Assembly: GCA_027325475.1 (NCBI GenBank)
Contig: DAIEFO010000005.1
Span: 1-21,615, forward strand
Length of the DNA stretch: 21,615 nt
Reading direction: 5' to 3'
From: Desulfobacteraceae bacterium
Lineage (GTDB): Bacteria; Desulfobacterota; Desulfobacteria; Desulfobacterales; Desulfatirhabdiaceae
The translations under genes and the position numbers were made by a program. Below the pieces are notes generated by a model. The model had not been told where the DNA came from. It saw only the letters and a list, made by a program, of their open reading frames with translations, and searched no databases. Positions within the stretch are counted from its first letter, which is position 1; every line of letters starts with the position of its first letter. Below are positions 1 through 6,464 of this stretch, piece by piece.

Positions 1-230
1 GGCCGGAAGAACGCGCAGAACCGGCACCCGGAAACGCATCCATTGGTATAATTGATGTTGCGGTCAACGACAAATGTCACAGCCGGGTCAGGATGCAGCC
101 GCTGACGGACGCTGTGCGCCATTTGCCCCAGCTCCAGCAGATCGGCATGATGCAGCAGATCGAGCGCCTCTTCCGGGGTAATTCTTTTTCCATTCAGAAT
201 TTTTTCTCGAATCAACGATATGTCCGGCAT
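1..230 (-). CDS. mqnC: Cyclic dehypoxanthinyl futalosine synthase MqnC, N-terminal part (cut by window edge)
   Basis: Only the first 76 codons are in the window; the gene runs off the left edge. The translation begins MPDISLIREKILNG and reaches a radical-SAM cysteine cluster (C65, C69, C72, pattern CX3CX2C) inside NINYTNGCVSGCRFCAFFR, which is typical of MqnC. This radical-SAM enzyme cyclises dehypoxanthinyl futalosine in the cytoplasmic futalosine route to menaquinone. It starts 11 bases after the stop of mqnE, on the same strand, with an AGGGGA ribosome site just upstream, so the two are co-transcribed. MqnE shares the same cysteine spacing, but this second copy has the MqnC-type sequence around the cluster. 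Family assignment rests on the N-terminus only. Confidence 0.85.
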   Translation of the reverse strand, partial: MPDISLIREKILNGKRITPEEALDLLHHADLLELGQMAHSVRQRLHPDPAVTFVVDRNINYTNGCVSGCRFCAFFR

Positions 231-241
231 GGTATCCCCTG

Positions 242-1342
242 TCAATTGGCGGATTCGGAAACGGGGTTATAGAAAGAGTCCCTTTCAATAGGGGTATATC
301 CTGCCGAAGTAATCATATGGCGAAGCTGATCCCGCGTCAGTCCTTTGGGCGATGTGGCGCCCGCGGTATGAAAAATCCGCTCTTCGATGATGGTGCCGTC
401 CAGATCATCCGCGCCAAATGACAGCGCCAGTTGCGTCAGCTTTTCTCCGATCATGACCCAATACGCCTTGATATGCGGAAAATTATCGAGCAGCAGTCGG
501 GAAATGGCAATCACCTTCAGATCATCGAAAGCTGTGGTGGAAGGCAGGTGAGACAGCCTGGTATTGGCGGGATGAAACGCCAGGGGAATAAATGCGCAGA
601 ATCCGGACGTGCGATCCTGAAGTTCCCGAAGCGCCAGCAGGTGGGAAACCCGTTCCGCACAGGTTTCAATATGCCCGTACAGCATGGTGGCATTGGCGGT
701 CAGCCCTGCGTGGTGTGCGATTTCCATAACTTCCAGCCAGCGGCCGGCGTCAATTTTGCGGGGAAACAGTTGCTCCCGTACGCGGGAGCTCATGACTTCC
801 GCCCCGCCGCCGGGAAGCATGGACAGTCCTGCTGCCTTCAAACGGTGAATAGCGTCTTCAAGAGAAAGCCCGGAATTGCGGGCAATGAAGTCCAGCTCAA
901 CGGCAGTGAACCCCTTGATGACAGCATCAGGGCGAAGCTCCTGAGCGGTGTGGAGAATATCCTCATAGTAATCAAAGGGCAAAGCCGGATTGAGTCCGCC
1001 GACAATGTGCAGCTCCCGGATGGGTTCTGCAATCCGGGACAGGATGCGTTCCCGAATATCGGCTGCTGTCCATGCATATGCGCCCGATTCACCGGATTTT
1101 TTGGCGTATGCGCAGAACCTGCAGTGATTGATGCACACATTGGTGTAATTGATGTGCTGGTTATACACAAAATAGGCATGGTTGCCGTTCTGCCGCTTTC
1201 TGGCGATATCGGCAATCTGTCCGATTCGTATGACATCGTTGCTTTCAAAGAGAAAAAGACCGTCGTCAAACCCCAAGCGTTTTCCGGAAGTTACCTTGTC
1301 TTCAATTTCCTGGAAACGGTCTGTATCGCTGTGTGTGTTCAT
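242..1342 (-). CDS. mqnE: Aminofutalosine synthase MqnE (radical SAM)
   Basis: 366 residues, full length for the family. MqnE is a radical-SAM enzyme that adds the adenosyl radical to the chorismate-derived enolpyruvyl substrate, giving aminofutalosine, an early step of menaquinone synthesis in the cytoplasm. The [4Fe-4S] cysteines C70, C74 and C77 lie in INYTNVCINHCRFCAYAKKS, followed by HIVGGLNP (residues 112-119) and the late ATSPKGLT segment common to MqnE/MqnC/CofH-like enzymes. The chosen ATG has only a weak purine-rich ribosome site (AAGAG) upstream. A promoter-like sequence and a perfect palindrome lie upstream, and mqnC follows 11 bases downstream. The product feeds the quinone pool used by Qrc, encoded later in the window. 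CofH or MqnC are the alternatives, but the sequence around the cluster fits MqnE better. Confidence 0.92.
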   Translation of the reverse strand: MNTHSDTDRFQEIEDKVTSGKRLGFDDGLFLFESNDVIRIGQIADIARKRQNGNHAYFVYNQHINYTNVCINHCRFCAYAKKSGESGAYAWTAADIRERILSRIAEPIRELHIVGGLNPALPFDYYEDILHTAQELRPDAVIKGFTAVELDFIARNSGLSLEDAIHRLKAAGLSMLPGGGAEVMSSRVREQLFPRKIDAGRWLEVMEIAHHAGLTANATMLYGHIETCAERVSHLLALRELQDRTSGFCAFIPLAFHPANTRLSHLPSTTAFDDLKVIAISRLLLDNFPHIKAYWVMIGEKLTQLALSFGADDLDGTIIEERIFHTAGATSPKGLTRDQLRHMITSAGYTPIERDSFYNPVSESAN

Positions 1343-1400
1343 TGTTATATGCTCTTGAAATAATATGGATAATGCTGTGATCTGCCGTTTATTTACATAG

Positions 1401-1420
1401 AAGTGACCACCTGGTCACTT
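1401..1420. promoter_or_regulatory. Perfect palindromic operator, TetR-type
   Basis: AAGTGACCACCTGGTCACTT is a perfect inverted repeat: arms AAGTGACCA and TGGTCACTT around a CC centre. The TGACC-N4-GGTCA core is the form often bound by TetR-family dimers. It lies about 60 bases upstream of the mqnE start and just downstream of a promoter-like sequence, where a bound repressor would block initiation. No TetR gene is in the window, so the regulator is unknown. Confidence 0.55.
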
Positions 1421-1427
1421 TAGAGCG

Positions 1428-1456
1428 ACATTAAATGATGTGCATGTGTATTGCAA
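1428..1456 (-). promoter_or_regulatory. Candidate sigma-70 promoter for mqnE-mqnC
   Basis: Read on the minus strand: TTGCAA, 17-base spacer, TAATGT. The -10 matches the consensus only at the key first, second and last bases. The palindrome at 1401-1420 would lie just past the start site. Motif evidence only. Confidence 0.35.
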
Positions 1457-1516
1457 GATTTTTTTGCGCTTTACCGCACCACCCATTTATGCAACGCTGC
1501 CGAAAGGAGAGAGCTT

Positions 1517-1536
1517 GAAAAACAGGTACAACCGGT
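1517..1536 (-). terminator. Weak terminator-like hairpin after the FAD oxidoreductase
   Basis: On the minus strand ACCGGT-TGT-ACCTGT forms a short stem with one mismatch, followed directly by a run of five T. It lies about 27 bases past the oxidoreductase stop. The stem is short, so termination may be inefficient. Confidence 0.3.
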
Positions 1537-1562
1537 AATAGAGTTGCATATTCACAAATTCC

Positions 1563-3017
1563 TCATACTTCCTTAATCAAACCTTCCGCTGCAAAAATTC
1601 CTGACATGATCGCCGGACCGACACCGTAGCCCGGATAAGTTGTTTGGCCGGCCTGGTACAAACCCGCAATCGGCGTCTTATGGGGAAACTGAAATCTGAC
1701 ATCTGCAGCAGGAGACAGTCCGTACACGGCCCCATCGAACAGATGCATTCGCACCTGGTAATCCTTTGGGCTGGTGATTCGTTTGACCACAACATCCATC
1801 GAATGGCGTTCGGACAATGCGCAGATTGCCTTTTCGGCTACTGAATTCTTGACCTCGTCATCCCAGCGATCGACAGGCCATAACTGGTTGATGGGCGGAA
1901 ACATTTCGATGATGCTTCCTCCAGGCGGCGCGAGTTCGGGCATTGTGACTGTCGGCACCGTGTAATGGAACCATTCAGGCGATGTATCGCTTGGCAAGAA
2001 AACCTTGTATTGATCCTCCATCATTGGAAGATGACTCATTGAATGGCTGGGTACGTCGATACAATTTGATAAACCCAACTGAACGCAAAGCGCCTTGTGC
2101 GACAGAGGAACCTTGCGCATTTTCCGAACCATCGAACTCGGAGCGCTGTTGACATCGGCCAGCAAACCAAGCGTCGACATCCCGGAGACTGTCGATATAA
2201 CAGCGTCAACAGGGATGCTTTCATCTCTTTCCAGCCTTAAACTGCTCACCCGTCCATTTATCAGTTCGATTTTCTCCACCTTCGCGCCTGTAAATATCTC
2301 GCCATCTTGTTTCACAAATTCATCCGTCAATACCTTCGGGATCATTCCCATGCCGCCCTCGGGAAGAAAAAAACCGTCGCTGAATATCGACACGAGACCA
2401 AGAATCTGGAGTACTGGTGTTTTCTCCGGAGACAAGCCGGTGTAGTGCATAACGCCAGACATCGCAGCCCTTACTGCCGGATCGCTGAAAACGGCATTCA
2501 ACTCTGAAGCAACTGTTCCGTGAAACTTGGATAAATGCCTGCCTCCTTTCCACAACAGCCGCCAAATTGAAAACGGATGCGGTATCAGTTCCGTAGTGAG
2601 CAGGTGGAGTACAGGCTCCCATTTGCTCAGCAAGTGATCAAGTTCAATATCCAGTCTTGCCTGACGTGCGTTTTCGTTTTCGCCACAAATGCGCACGTCT
2701 CGCCCGTGACCAATGTTGATAACGGTTCCATCAGACAACGTTGTGCTTTGGTTAGCGATAATCTGTCGAAGGGGAATAAGGACAGTTCGATCAAGCCCCA
2801 GCCGTTCGAAAGCGTGATCTAAAATTCCGGGAATCGCGATGTACATAGCGCCATCATTAAATAAAAAGCCCTGTAATTCGGTGGTTGCACAACAACCACC
2901 GAGTTTATCATTGGCTTCAAAAAGCTTGGCTCGATACCCTTGACGGGCGAGAAACGTCGCAGCGGCTAACCCCGAAAGACCGCCACCAATTATGCCAACT
3001 GTTTTGACCTTCTGCAT
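1563..3017 (-). CDS. CrtI/RetSat-like NAD(P)/FAD-dependent oxidoreductase
   Basis: 484 residues from the chosen ATG. The N-terminus carries a Rossmann FAD-binding motif (GIIGGGLSGLAAA, residues 8-20) and an acidic residue ending the second strand (FEA). Near the C-terminus lies GLYQAGQTTYPGYGVGPAIM, the FAD-contacting end motif of phytoene desaturases, carotenoid isomerases and retinol saturases. The likely reaction is flavin-dependent desaturation, saturation or isomerisation of a polyene or isoprenoid; the substrate cannot be read from sequence. A frame 26 codons longer exists, but it overlaps the upstream gene, and a GGAGGGG site lies at the right distance from this ATG. It begins 13 bases after the HTH gene, so it is translated from the same transcript. 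No other carotenoid genes are in the window. Confidence 0.82.
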   Translation of the reverse strand: MQKVKTVGIIGGGLSGLAAATFLARQGYRAKLFEANDKLGGCCATTELQGFLFNDGAMYIAIPGILDHAFERLGLDRTVLIPLRQIIANQSTTLSDGTVINIGHGRDVRICGENENARQARLDIELDHLLSKWEPVLHLLTTELIPHPFSIWRLLWKGGRHLSKFHGTVASELNAVFSDPAVRAAMSGVMHYTGLSPEKTPVLQILGLVSIFSDGFFLPEGGMGMIPKVLTDEFVKQDGEIFTGAKVEKIELINGRVSSLRLERDESIPVDAVISTVSGMSTLGLLADVNSAPSSMVRKMRKVPLSHKALCVQLGLSNCIDVPSHSMSHLPMMEDQYKVFLPSDTSPEWFHYTVPTVTMPELAPPGGSIIEMFPPINQLWPVDRWDDEVKNSVAEKAICALSERHSMDVVVKRITSPKDYQVRMHLFDGAVYGLSPAADVRFQFPHKTPIAGLYQAGQTTYPGYGVGPAIMSGIFAAEGLIKEV

Positions 3018-3024
3018 CTCAACG

Positions 3025-3031
3025 CCCCTCC
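3025..3031 (-). promoter_or_regulatory. Ribosome binding site deciding the oxidoreductase start
   Basis: GGAGGGG on the minus strand, ending seven bases before the ATG at 3017 and touching the stop codon of the HTH gene. It favours this internal ATG over the longer upstream start and suggests coupling of the two genes. Confidence 0.7.
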
Positions 3032-3240
3032 TATTCACGGCTGTTATACTCAAGAATTTCACCAGGTTGACATTCAAGATGCTTACATATGGCATCTAAA
3101 GTTGTAATGCGAATCGCTTTCGCTTTTCCAGTTTTAAGAATAGATAAATTTTGTTCTGTGATTCCAATCAATTTTGCAAGTTCAATTGATTTCATTTTGC
3201 GTTTTGCTAAAACCACATCCAGATTTACAATTATTGACAT
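3031..3240 (-). CDS. YozG-like Cro/XRE-family HTH regulator
   Basis: 69 residues, about the size of a single helix-turn-helix domain. The sequence (IVNLDVVLAKRKM, then ELAKLIGITEQNLSILKTGK with recognition helix around residues 26-40, then DAICKHLECQPGEILEY) closely follows the small YozG-type Cro/XRE proteins. It probably binds DNA as a dimer and controls its own operon. The start has GGAG six bases upstream, and the gene starts 11 bases after the DUF2975 gene ends. DUF2975 membrane proteins and YozG-type regulators are a recurrent pair (for example YoaS/YozG in Bacillus), which supports both calls. The gene is AT-rich relative to most of the window. Confidence 0.88.
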   Translation of the reverse strand: MSIIVNLDVVLAKRKMKSIELAKLIGITEQNLSILKTGKAKAIRITTLDAICKHLECQPGEILEYNSRE

Positions 3241-3251
3241 GAAAGCTCCGG

Positions 3252-3794
3252 CTAAACAGTTAGTTCTTTTTCTTCATTTAAGAGTCTTCCTTCATCCATC
3301 ACCCATGCAATAATAAAAACAATACCTCCTACGACAAGTGTCGTGATTTCTGCCGAAGTAAACCCAACATTAAGAACTCTGCTGCCGGGAGGATTGCCGG
3401 ATGAAAATATAACGCTTTTGGCAGATTCATAAATTACTGACAAGATAACCCACAATAAAAGCGCCTTGGCCGTTTTTTTAAAAAGGCGGACATGCTTAAA
3501 TGAAAAAATATCGCCTTCTTTATAAAATGAAAAAAGTTTTCGGATATTGATAACCACACAAACTAATGCAGAAAGAGGGAGCAGGCTCGTAATAAATCCT
3601 ATAAGCTGCAATTGGACTGGCAGCTTATTCGGAATCAGCGGAGTTGGATGGATATTTACGTTTATCAATGTTTCAGGCAGGCAATTAATGAATGCCCAGT
3701 ACGAAACATAATATAGCGGTATCATCATCACCAGGAAAGAAAACAATAAATGAAAATTTTTACTGAACTTTTTGATTTTTGACAAATTGTCCAT
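3252..3794 (-). CDS. DUF2975 four-helix membrane protein
   Basis: 180 residues with four hydrophobic segments (roughly 15-35, 65-85, 108-128 and 150-168). The loop FYKEGDIFSFKHVRLFKK and the C-terminal IAWVMDEGRLLNEEKELTV are characteristic of the DUF2975 family of inner-membrane proteins with no known biochemical activity. The partner HTH gene follows immediately, suggesting a membrane protein that modulates or is controlled by that regulator. An AGGAG ribosome site precedes the ATG, and a strong promoter-like sequence lies 34 bases upstream. Sampled stretches here have only about 27-42% G+C, against roughly 50-55% in the flanking respiratory genes, consistent with acquisition by transfer. 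Confidence 0.85.
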   Translation of the reverse strand: MDNLSKIKKFSKNFHLLFSFLVMMIPLYYVSYWAFINCLPETLINVNIHPTPLIPNKLPVQLQLIGFITSLLPLSALVCVVINIRKLFSFYKEGDIFSFKHVRLFKKTAKALLLWVILSVIYESAKSVIFSSGNPPGSRVLNVGFTSAEITTLVVGGIVFIIAWVMDEGRLLNEEKELTV

Positions 3795-3827
3795 GGCAGT
3801 ATCTCCTGTTTTATGTTTTTAGGAGTA

Positions 3828-3856
3828 AAAATACCGGCGTTGTTGTTATTTGTCAA
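3828..3856 (-). promoter_or_regulatory. Sigma-70 promoter for the DUF2975-HTH-oxidoreductase operon
   Basis: Minus strand TTGACA, 17-base spacer, TATTTT: perfect -35 and good -10, in a very AT-rich spacer. It sits 34 bases before the DUF2975 start. Its -35 box overlaps that of a plus-strand promoter at 3850-3878, so the two would compete for RNA polymerase. Confidence 0.6.
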
Positions 3857-3878
3857 TAAAAAATTATTGAATTACGAT
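3850..3878 (+). promoter_or_regulatory. Candidate divergent promoter for the 148-residue membrane protein
   Basis: Plus strand TTGTCA, 17-base spacer, TACGAT. The -35 overlaps the opposite-strand TTGACA, using the near-palindrome TTGTCAA. A start near 3885 would leave a leader of about 200 bases containing the folded element at 3924-4020. Confidence 0.45.
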
Positions 3879-3923
3879 AATATATTTCAACTTATTCTTT
3901 TTCCAGCGCAACCGACATGTAAA

Positions 3924-4020
3924 ATAGCCAGATACCCGATAATCAAGAGGTATCCCAAGCTTTTCGACAATTTGGCGTTGACTTGTCATTGGATTGACAA
4001 GCCGATTCATATCTGGCTAT
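3924..4020 (+). ncRNA. Candidate structured leader RNA or small palindromic element
   Basis: A perfect 11-bp inverted repeat, ATAGCCAGATA (3924-3934) and TATCTGGCTAT (4010-4020), closes a 97-base region. Inside are two more perfect stems: GATACC/GGTATC (3931-3936 with 3949-3954) and CTTGTCA/TGACAAG (3982-3988 with 3995-4001, loop TTGGAT). The first inner stem overlaps the end of the closing stem, so alternative folds are possible. The element lies between a plus-strand promoter candidate and the next gene. I do not recognise it as a known riboswitch class. A small inverted-repeat mobile element is the alternative, but no clear target duplication is seen. Confidence 0.4.
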
Positions 4021-4083
4021 AAGAAGGGTATGGAGAACGGCCGAAACGAAGATCAAGTCCGAAATCACAAAGGCACTGAACCT

Positions 4084-4530
4084 ATGACATTGTTACGACT
4101 GAAACCCGAAGCCCCCCGATACTGCCTGCTCGCTGCGGCGGGCCTGATGTGGAGTGCTGTTGGCGTCATGCTCTGCGGAATCGCCTGGAGGTGGCTTTCC
4201 TCCTCTGCAGATATGTTCCGGACGGCGGCAACCGTTCTTGCCGGTGTTGCCGGAGCATGGATCGTATATCGCTTCGGATTCTCAAAAATTGCAGCGAAGA
4301 ACATCGAACGGCTCAGCCTGCTTCCGGAGAGAGCCTGCTTTTTTGCGTTTCAGGCATGGAAAAGCTACGCCATTATCGCCTTTATGATCCTGCTTGGAAT
4401 AACGCTTCGCCACTCTGCCATTCCCCGCTATTATCTGGCGGTCGTCTATATCACTATCGGCGGAGCGCTCTTTCTGTCCAGCTTTCTTTATCACATACGT
4501 CTGTGGCGAATCCTTTGCCCCAGACCGTAA
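4084..4530 (+). CDS. Conserved-looking hypothetical membrane protein, four helices
   Basis: 148 residues from the preferred ATG. Four hydrophobic segments are visible (CLLAAAGLMWSAVGVMLCGI; AATVLAGVAGAWIVYRFGF; SYAIIAFMILLGITLRHS; YYLAVVYITIGGALFLSSFL), with a basic C-terminal tail ending in CPRP. It is an integral inner-membrane protein whose family and role I do not recognise. In-frame starts also exist at 3994 (TTG) and 4030 (ATG). The last has a purine run almost touching it, whereas 4084 has AAAGG at a better distance, and it begins shortly before the first helix. The gene is divergent from the DUF2975 operon and convergent with the ABC exporter, 43 bases apart with no terminator hairpin seen. 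Confidence 0.7.
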   Translation: MTLLRLKPEAPRYCLLAAAGLMWSAVGVMLCGIAWRWLSSSADMFRTAATVLAGVAGAWIVYRFGFSKIAAKNIERLSLLPERACFFAFQAWKSYAIIAFMILLGITLRHSAIPRYYLAVVYITIGGALFLSSFLYHIRLWRILCPRP

Positions 4531-4573
4531 AAAACGCCGCGCAACCATCGGGATAGAGCTTTCGACAACGTCC

Positions 4574-5350
4574 TCATTCATTGTATTTTTTTATCAGATA
4601 CAGCCCATAGATGAAAAACAACGCAGCATAGGCGGCCATCATTCCCAGTGAGATCATGGCCTGATGATCCAGAAGCGATTTTCGTATCAAAATGTTGGTG
4701 TGTGTCAGAGGCATCATGAAAATAATGGCCTTGATGACGGATGGCGTCTTGTCCACCGGAAAAAATGTGCCACTGAAAAATGCCATCGGCATGATAAAAA
4801 AATTGGTGTATGTCGCCGTATCTTCATGCGATTTTGTCAGCATCCCTGTAATGACTCCAAGGCTGGCGAACATAAAGCAGTTCAGCAGCAGGGCTGCCAT
4901 AAACAGGGGGTGAATGGTAAAGTCCGGCGATACGGCAAAACCCACCAGGATAATCAGCGAAGAAGCAAAAAGCCCTTTGACCATGCCGGCCATGACTTCC
5001 CCGATCATGATGGAAGATGCGGTAACCGGTGATTGTACCAGAACCTGGAACGTCTTGAAATATAATCTGTTCAGATTCAGCGCCGATGAAACCCAAGTGT
5101 AGGAATTGTTCATGGAGCTCATCGCCACCAGTCCCGGAATCAGAAACCCCAGATACCCGACGCCCTTGATCTGCACGCTTTTACCAAGACCAAATCCGAA
5201 TGCGATCAGATAGATGATCGGAACCACCATTGCCGAGAAGAGATAACCAAGCTTTAACAATTTTCTGCGAAAAAGCAGCATCTCCCGAAGGAAAACCGGA
5301 TACCACCCGAATTCTCCGGTTTGCGCATCCCATATTCCGTTTTTTTTCAT
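4574..5350 (-). CDS. ABC-2 type exporter permease (DrrB/NodJ-like)
   Basis: 258 residues with six hydrophobic segments. Features of ABC-2 permeases include the amphipathic N-terminal LREMLLFRRKLLKLGYLF stretch before the first helix, GFLIPGLVAM after it, and FFSGTFFPVDKTP before the last helices. It forms the membrane channel that works with the ATPase encoded immediately upstream. The ATG overlaps the ATPase stop by four bases (ATGA), with GGAGG about ten bases before, showing translational coupling. Exporters of this type move drugs, lipids or polysaccharide precursors; the substrate is not evident here. Confidence 0.88.
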   Translation of the reverse strand: MKKNGIWDAQTGEFGWYPVFLREMLLFRRKLLKLGYLFSAMVVPIIYLIAFGFGLGKSVQIKGVGYLGFLIPGLVAMSSMNNSYTWVSSALNLNRLYFKTFQVLVQSPVTASSIMIGEVMAGMVKGLFASSLIILVGFAVSPDFTIHPLFMAALLLNCFMFASLGVITGMLTKSHEDTATYTNFFIMPMAFFSGTFFPVDKTPSVIKAIIFMMPLTHTNILIRKSLLDHQAMISLGMMAAYAALFFIYGLYLIKKYNE

Positions 5351-6198
5351 TCGATGCGTCCTCCCGTAAGTTTGATAAACACATCTTCAAGATTGGATTT
5401 TCGAATGGTGACACTGCTGTTTTCCTGCCGCGCGATGTCGTGAGCTTCCTCCCGGCTCTTACAGATATGTTGCACCAGCCTGCCCTGGGTATCCACATAC
5501 TCAACAATATGGTCGCCGACGCTGCGTTTCAGTTGTTCAGGCGTATCGAGCGCGATCAGCTCCCCTTTGGCCAGTATGCAGACCCGGTCGCATAAGGCTT
5601 CCGCTTCCTCGATGTAGTGGGTGGTGATAATGACGGTTCTGCCGTCAATGCCCGTTTTTCGAATCACGTCCCACATCTGGCGCCGGATCTGAGGATCCAG
5701 GCCAATGGAAGGCTCATCCAGAAACAGGACGGAAGGCGCCGGAAGCAATGCCCTGGCAATCAGAAGTCTTCGCTGCATGCCACCGGAAAATCCGGACACA
5801 ACGGTATTTTTCCTGTCCCACAATCCCACCATTTTCAGGGTTTCACCGATTTTTTCATTCCTGTTCTGGACATGGTGGAGCATTCCATATATCAGAAGAT
5901 TTTCTTGGGCGGTGAGCTCCTTATCCAGATTGTTTTCCTGCGGTACCACACCGATAATCTTCCTGATTTCAAGGGAATTCTGATGAACGTCCATACCGGC
6001 GATACGGCACACACCGGCATCCGGACGGCTCAACGTCGTGAGCAGTTTTATGGTCGTCGTTTTTCCGGCACCGTTGGGCCCTAACAGACCAAACACCTCT
6101 CCGCGCCGGATGGACAGGCTCAAATTATTTACTGCCCGGATTTTTCCGTAATGCTTTGTCACATCGCAAAGCTCTATCATGCACGCATCATTAACCAT
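5347..6198 (-). CDS. ABC exporter ATP-binding protein (DrrA/CcmA-like)
   Basis: 283 residues. Walker A GPNGAGKT (40-47), Q-loop Q87, signature FSGGMQRR (137-144), Walker B VLFLDEP with catalytic E162, and H-loop H194 are all present, so it should be an active ATPase. The C-terminal extension ending SNLEDVFIKLTGGRIE is typical of DrrA-type subunits rather than importer ATPases. It energises the ABC-2 permease whose start overlaps its stop. The chosen ATG has a GAGGG site; M7 is a possible alternative. The upstream leader has overlapping inverted repeats that could regulate expression. Confidence 0.92.
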   Translation of the reverse strand: MVNDACMIELCDVTKHYGKIRAVNNLSLSIRRGEVFGLLGPNGAGKTTTIKLLTTLSRPDAGVCRIAGMDVHQNSLEIRKIIGVVPQENNLDKELTAQENLLIYGMLHHVQNRNEKIGETLKMVGLWDRKNTVVSGFSGGMQRRLLIARALLPAPSVLFLDEPSIGLDPQIRRQMWDVIRKTGIDGRTVIITTHYIEEAEALCDRVCILAKGELIALDTPEQLKRSVGDHIVEYVDTQGRLVQHICKSREEAHDIARQENSSVTIRKSNLEDVFIKLTGGRIE

Positions 6199-6225
6199 TG
6201 ATACCCTCGTAAGCGTCGATTGGGA

Positions 6226-6269
6226 GATGCCTTTGAACCGGCATCTTTAATGCCGGCACAAGGCCGGCA
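6226..6269 (-). promoter_or_regulatory. Overlapping alternative hairpins in the ABC transporter leader
   Basis: Three perfect inverted repeats share arms: GATGCC/GGCATC (6226-6231 with 6240-6245), CCGGCAT/ATGCCGG (6238-6244 with 6250-6256) and TGCCGGC/GCCGGCA (6251-6257 with 6263-6269). They cannot all form together. They lie 28 to 71 bases ahead of the ATPase start on its transcript. There is no clear U-tract, so a simple terminator is not shown. Confidence 0.35.
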
Positions 6270-6285
6270 GAAAATTGTGTTTGTC

Positions 6286-6314
6286 TGACTATGAACTTAT
6301 CATGCCGGTGTCAA
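6286..6314 (-). promoter_or_regulatory. Candidate promoter for the ABC exporter operon
   Basis: Minus strand TTGACA, 17-base spacer, TAGTCA: perfect -35 and weak -10. It would place the overlapping hairpins at 6226-6269 in the 5' leader. Confidence 0.4.
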
Positions 6315-6385
6315 TAACATTCTGACGATTTGGTATCGTTTCGAAAGGTTTTGATTTTCCAAACCGTTTCACGTTGAGCTTTTCA

Positions 6386-6414
6386 TTGCCAATTGAAATG
6401 ATCTGTCTTATTTT
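6386..6414 (+). promoter_or_regulatory. Candidate promoter for the M16 peptidase gene
   Basis: Plus strand TTGCCA, 17-base spacer, TATTTT, about 50 bases before the ATG at 6465. The match to sigma-70 consensus is good in both boxes. Confidence 0.5.
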
Positions 6415-6464
6415 GTTCATGTTTTTTCTGACCGCCTACGATCACTCATTAACTGGAGTTGCAA

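Noticed and set aside
431..1363. 310-codon open frame on the plus strand opposite mqnE
   Set aside because: It lies wholly across mqnE on the other strand, has no recognisable domain, and mqnE is a clear family member.
3924..4020. Integron attC site or tRNA-like gene
   Set aside because: No attC core sites in the right places, no integrase, and no acceptor/anticodon/T-arm pattern of a tRNA.
3813..4022. 69-codon plus-strand open frame between the DUF2975 gene and the next gene
   Set aside because: It covers the divergent promoters and the folded element, has no good ribosome site and no family resemblance; low-complexity AT-rich DNA explains it.
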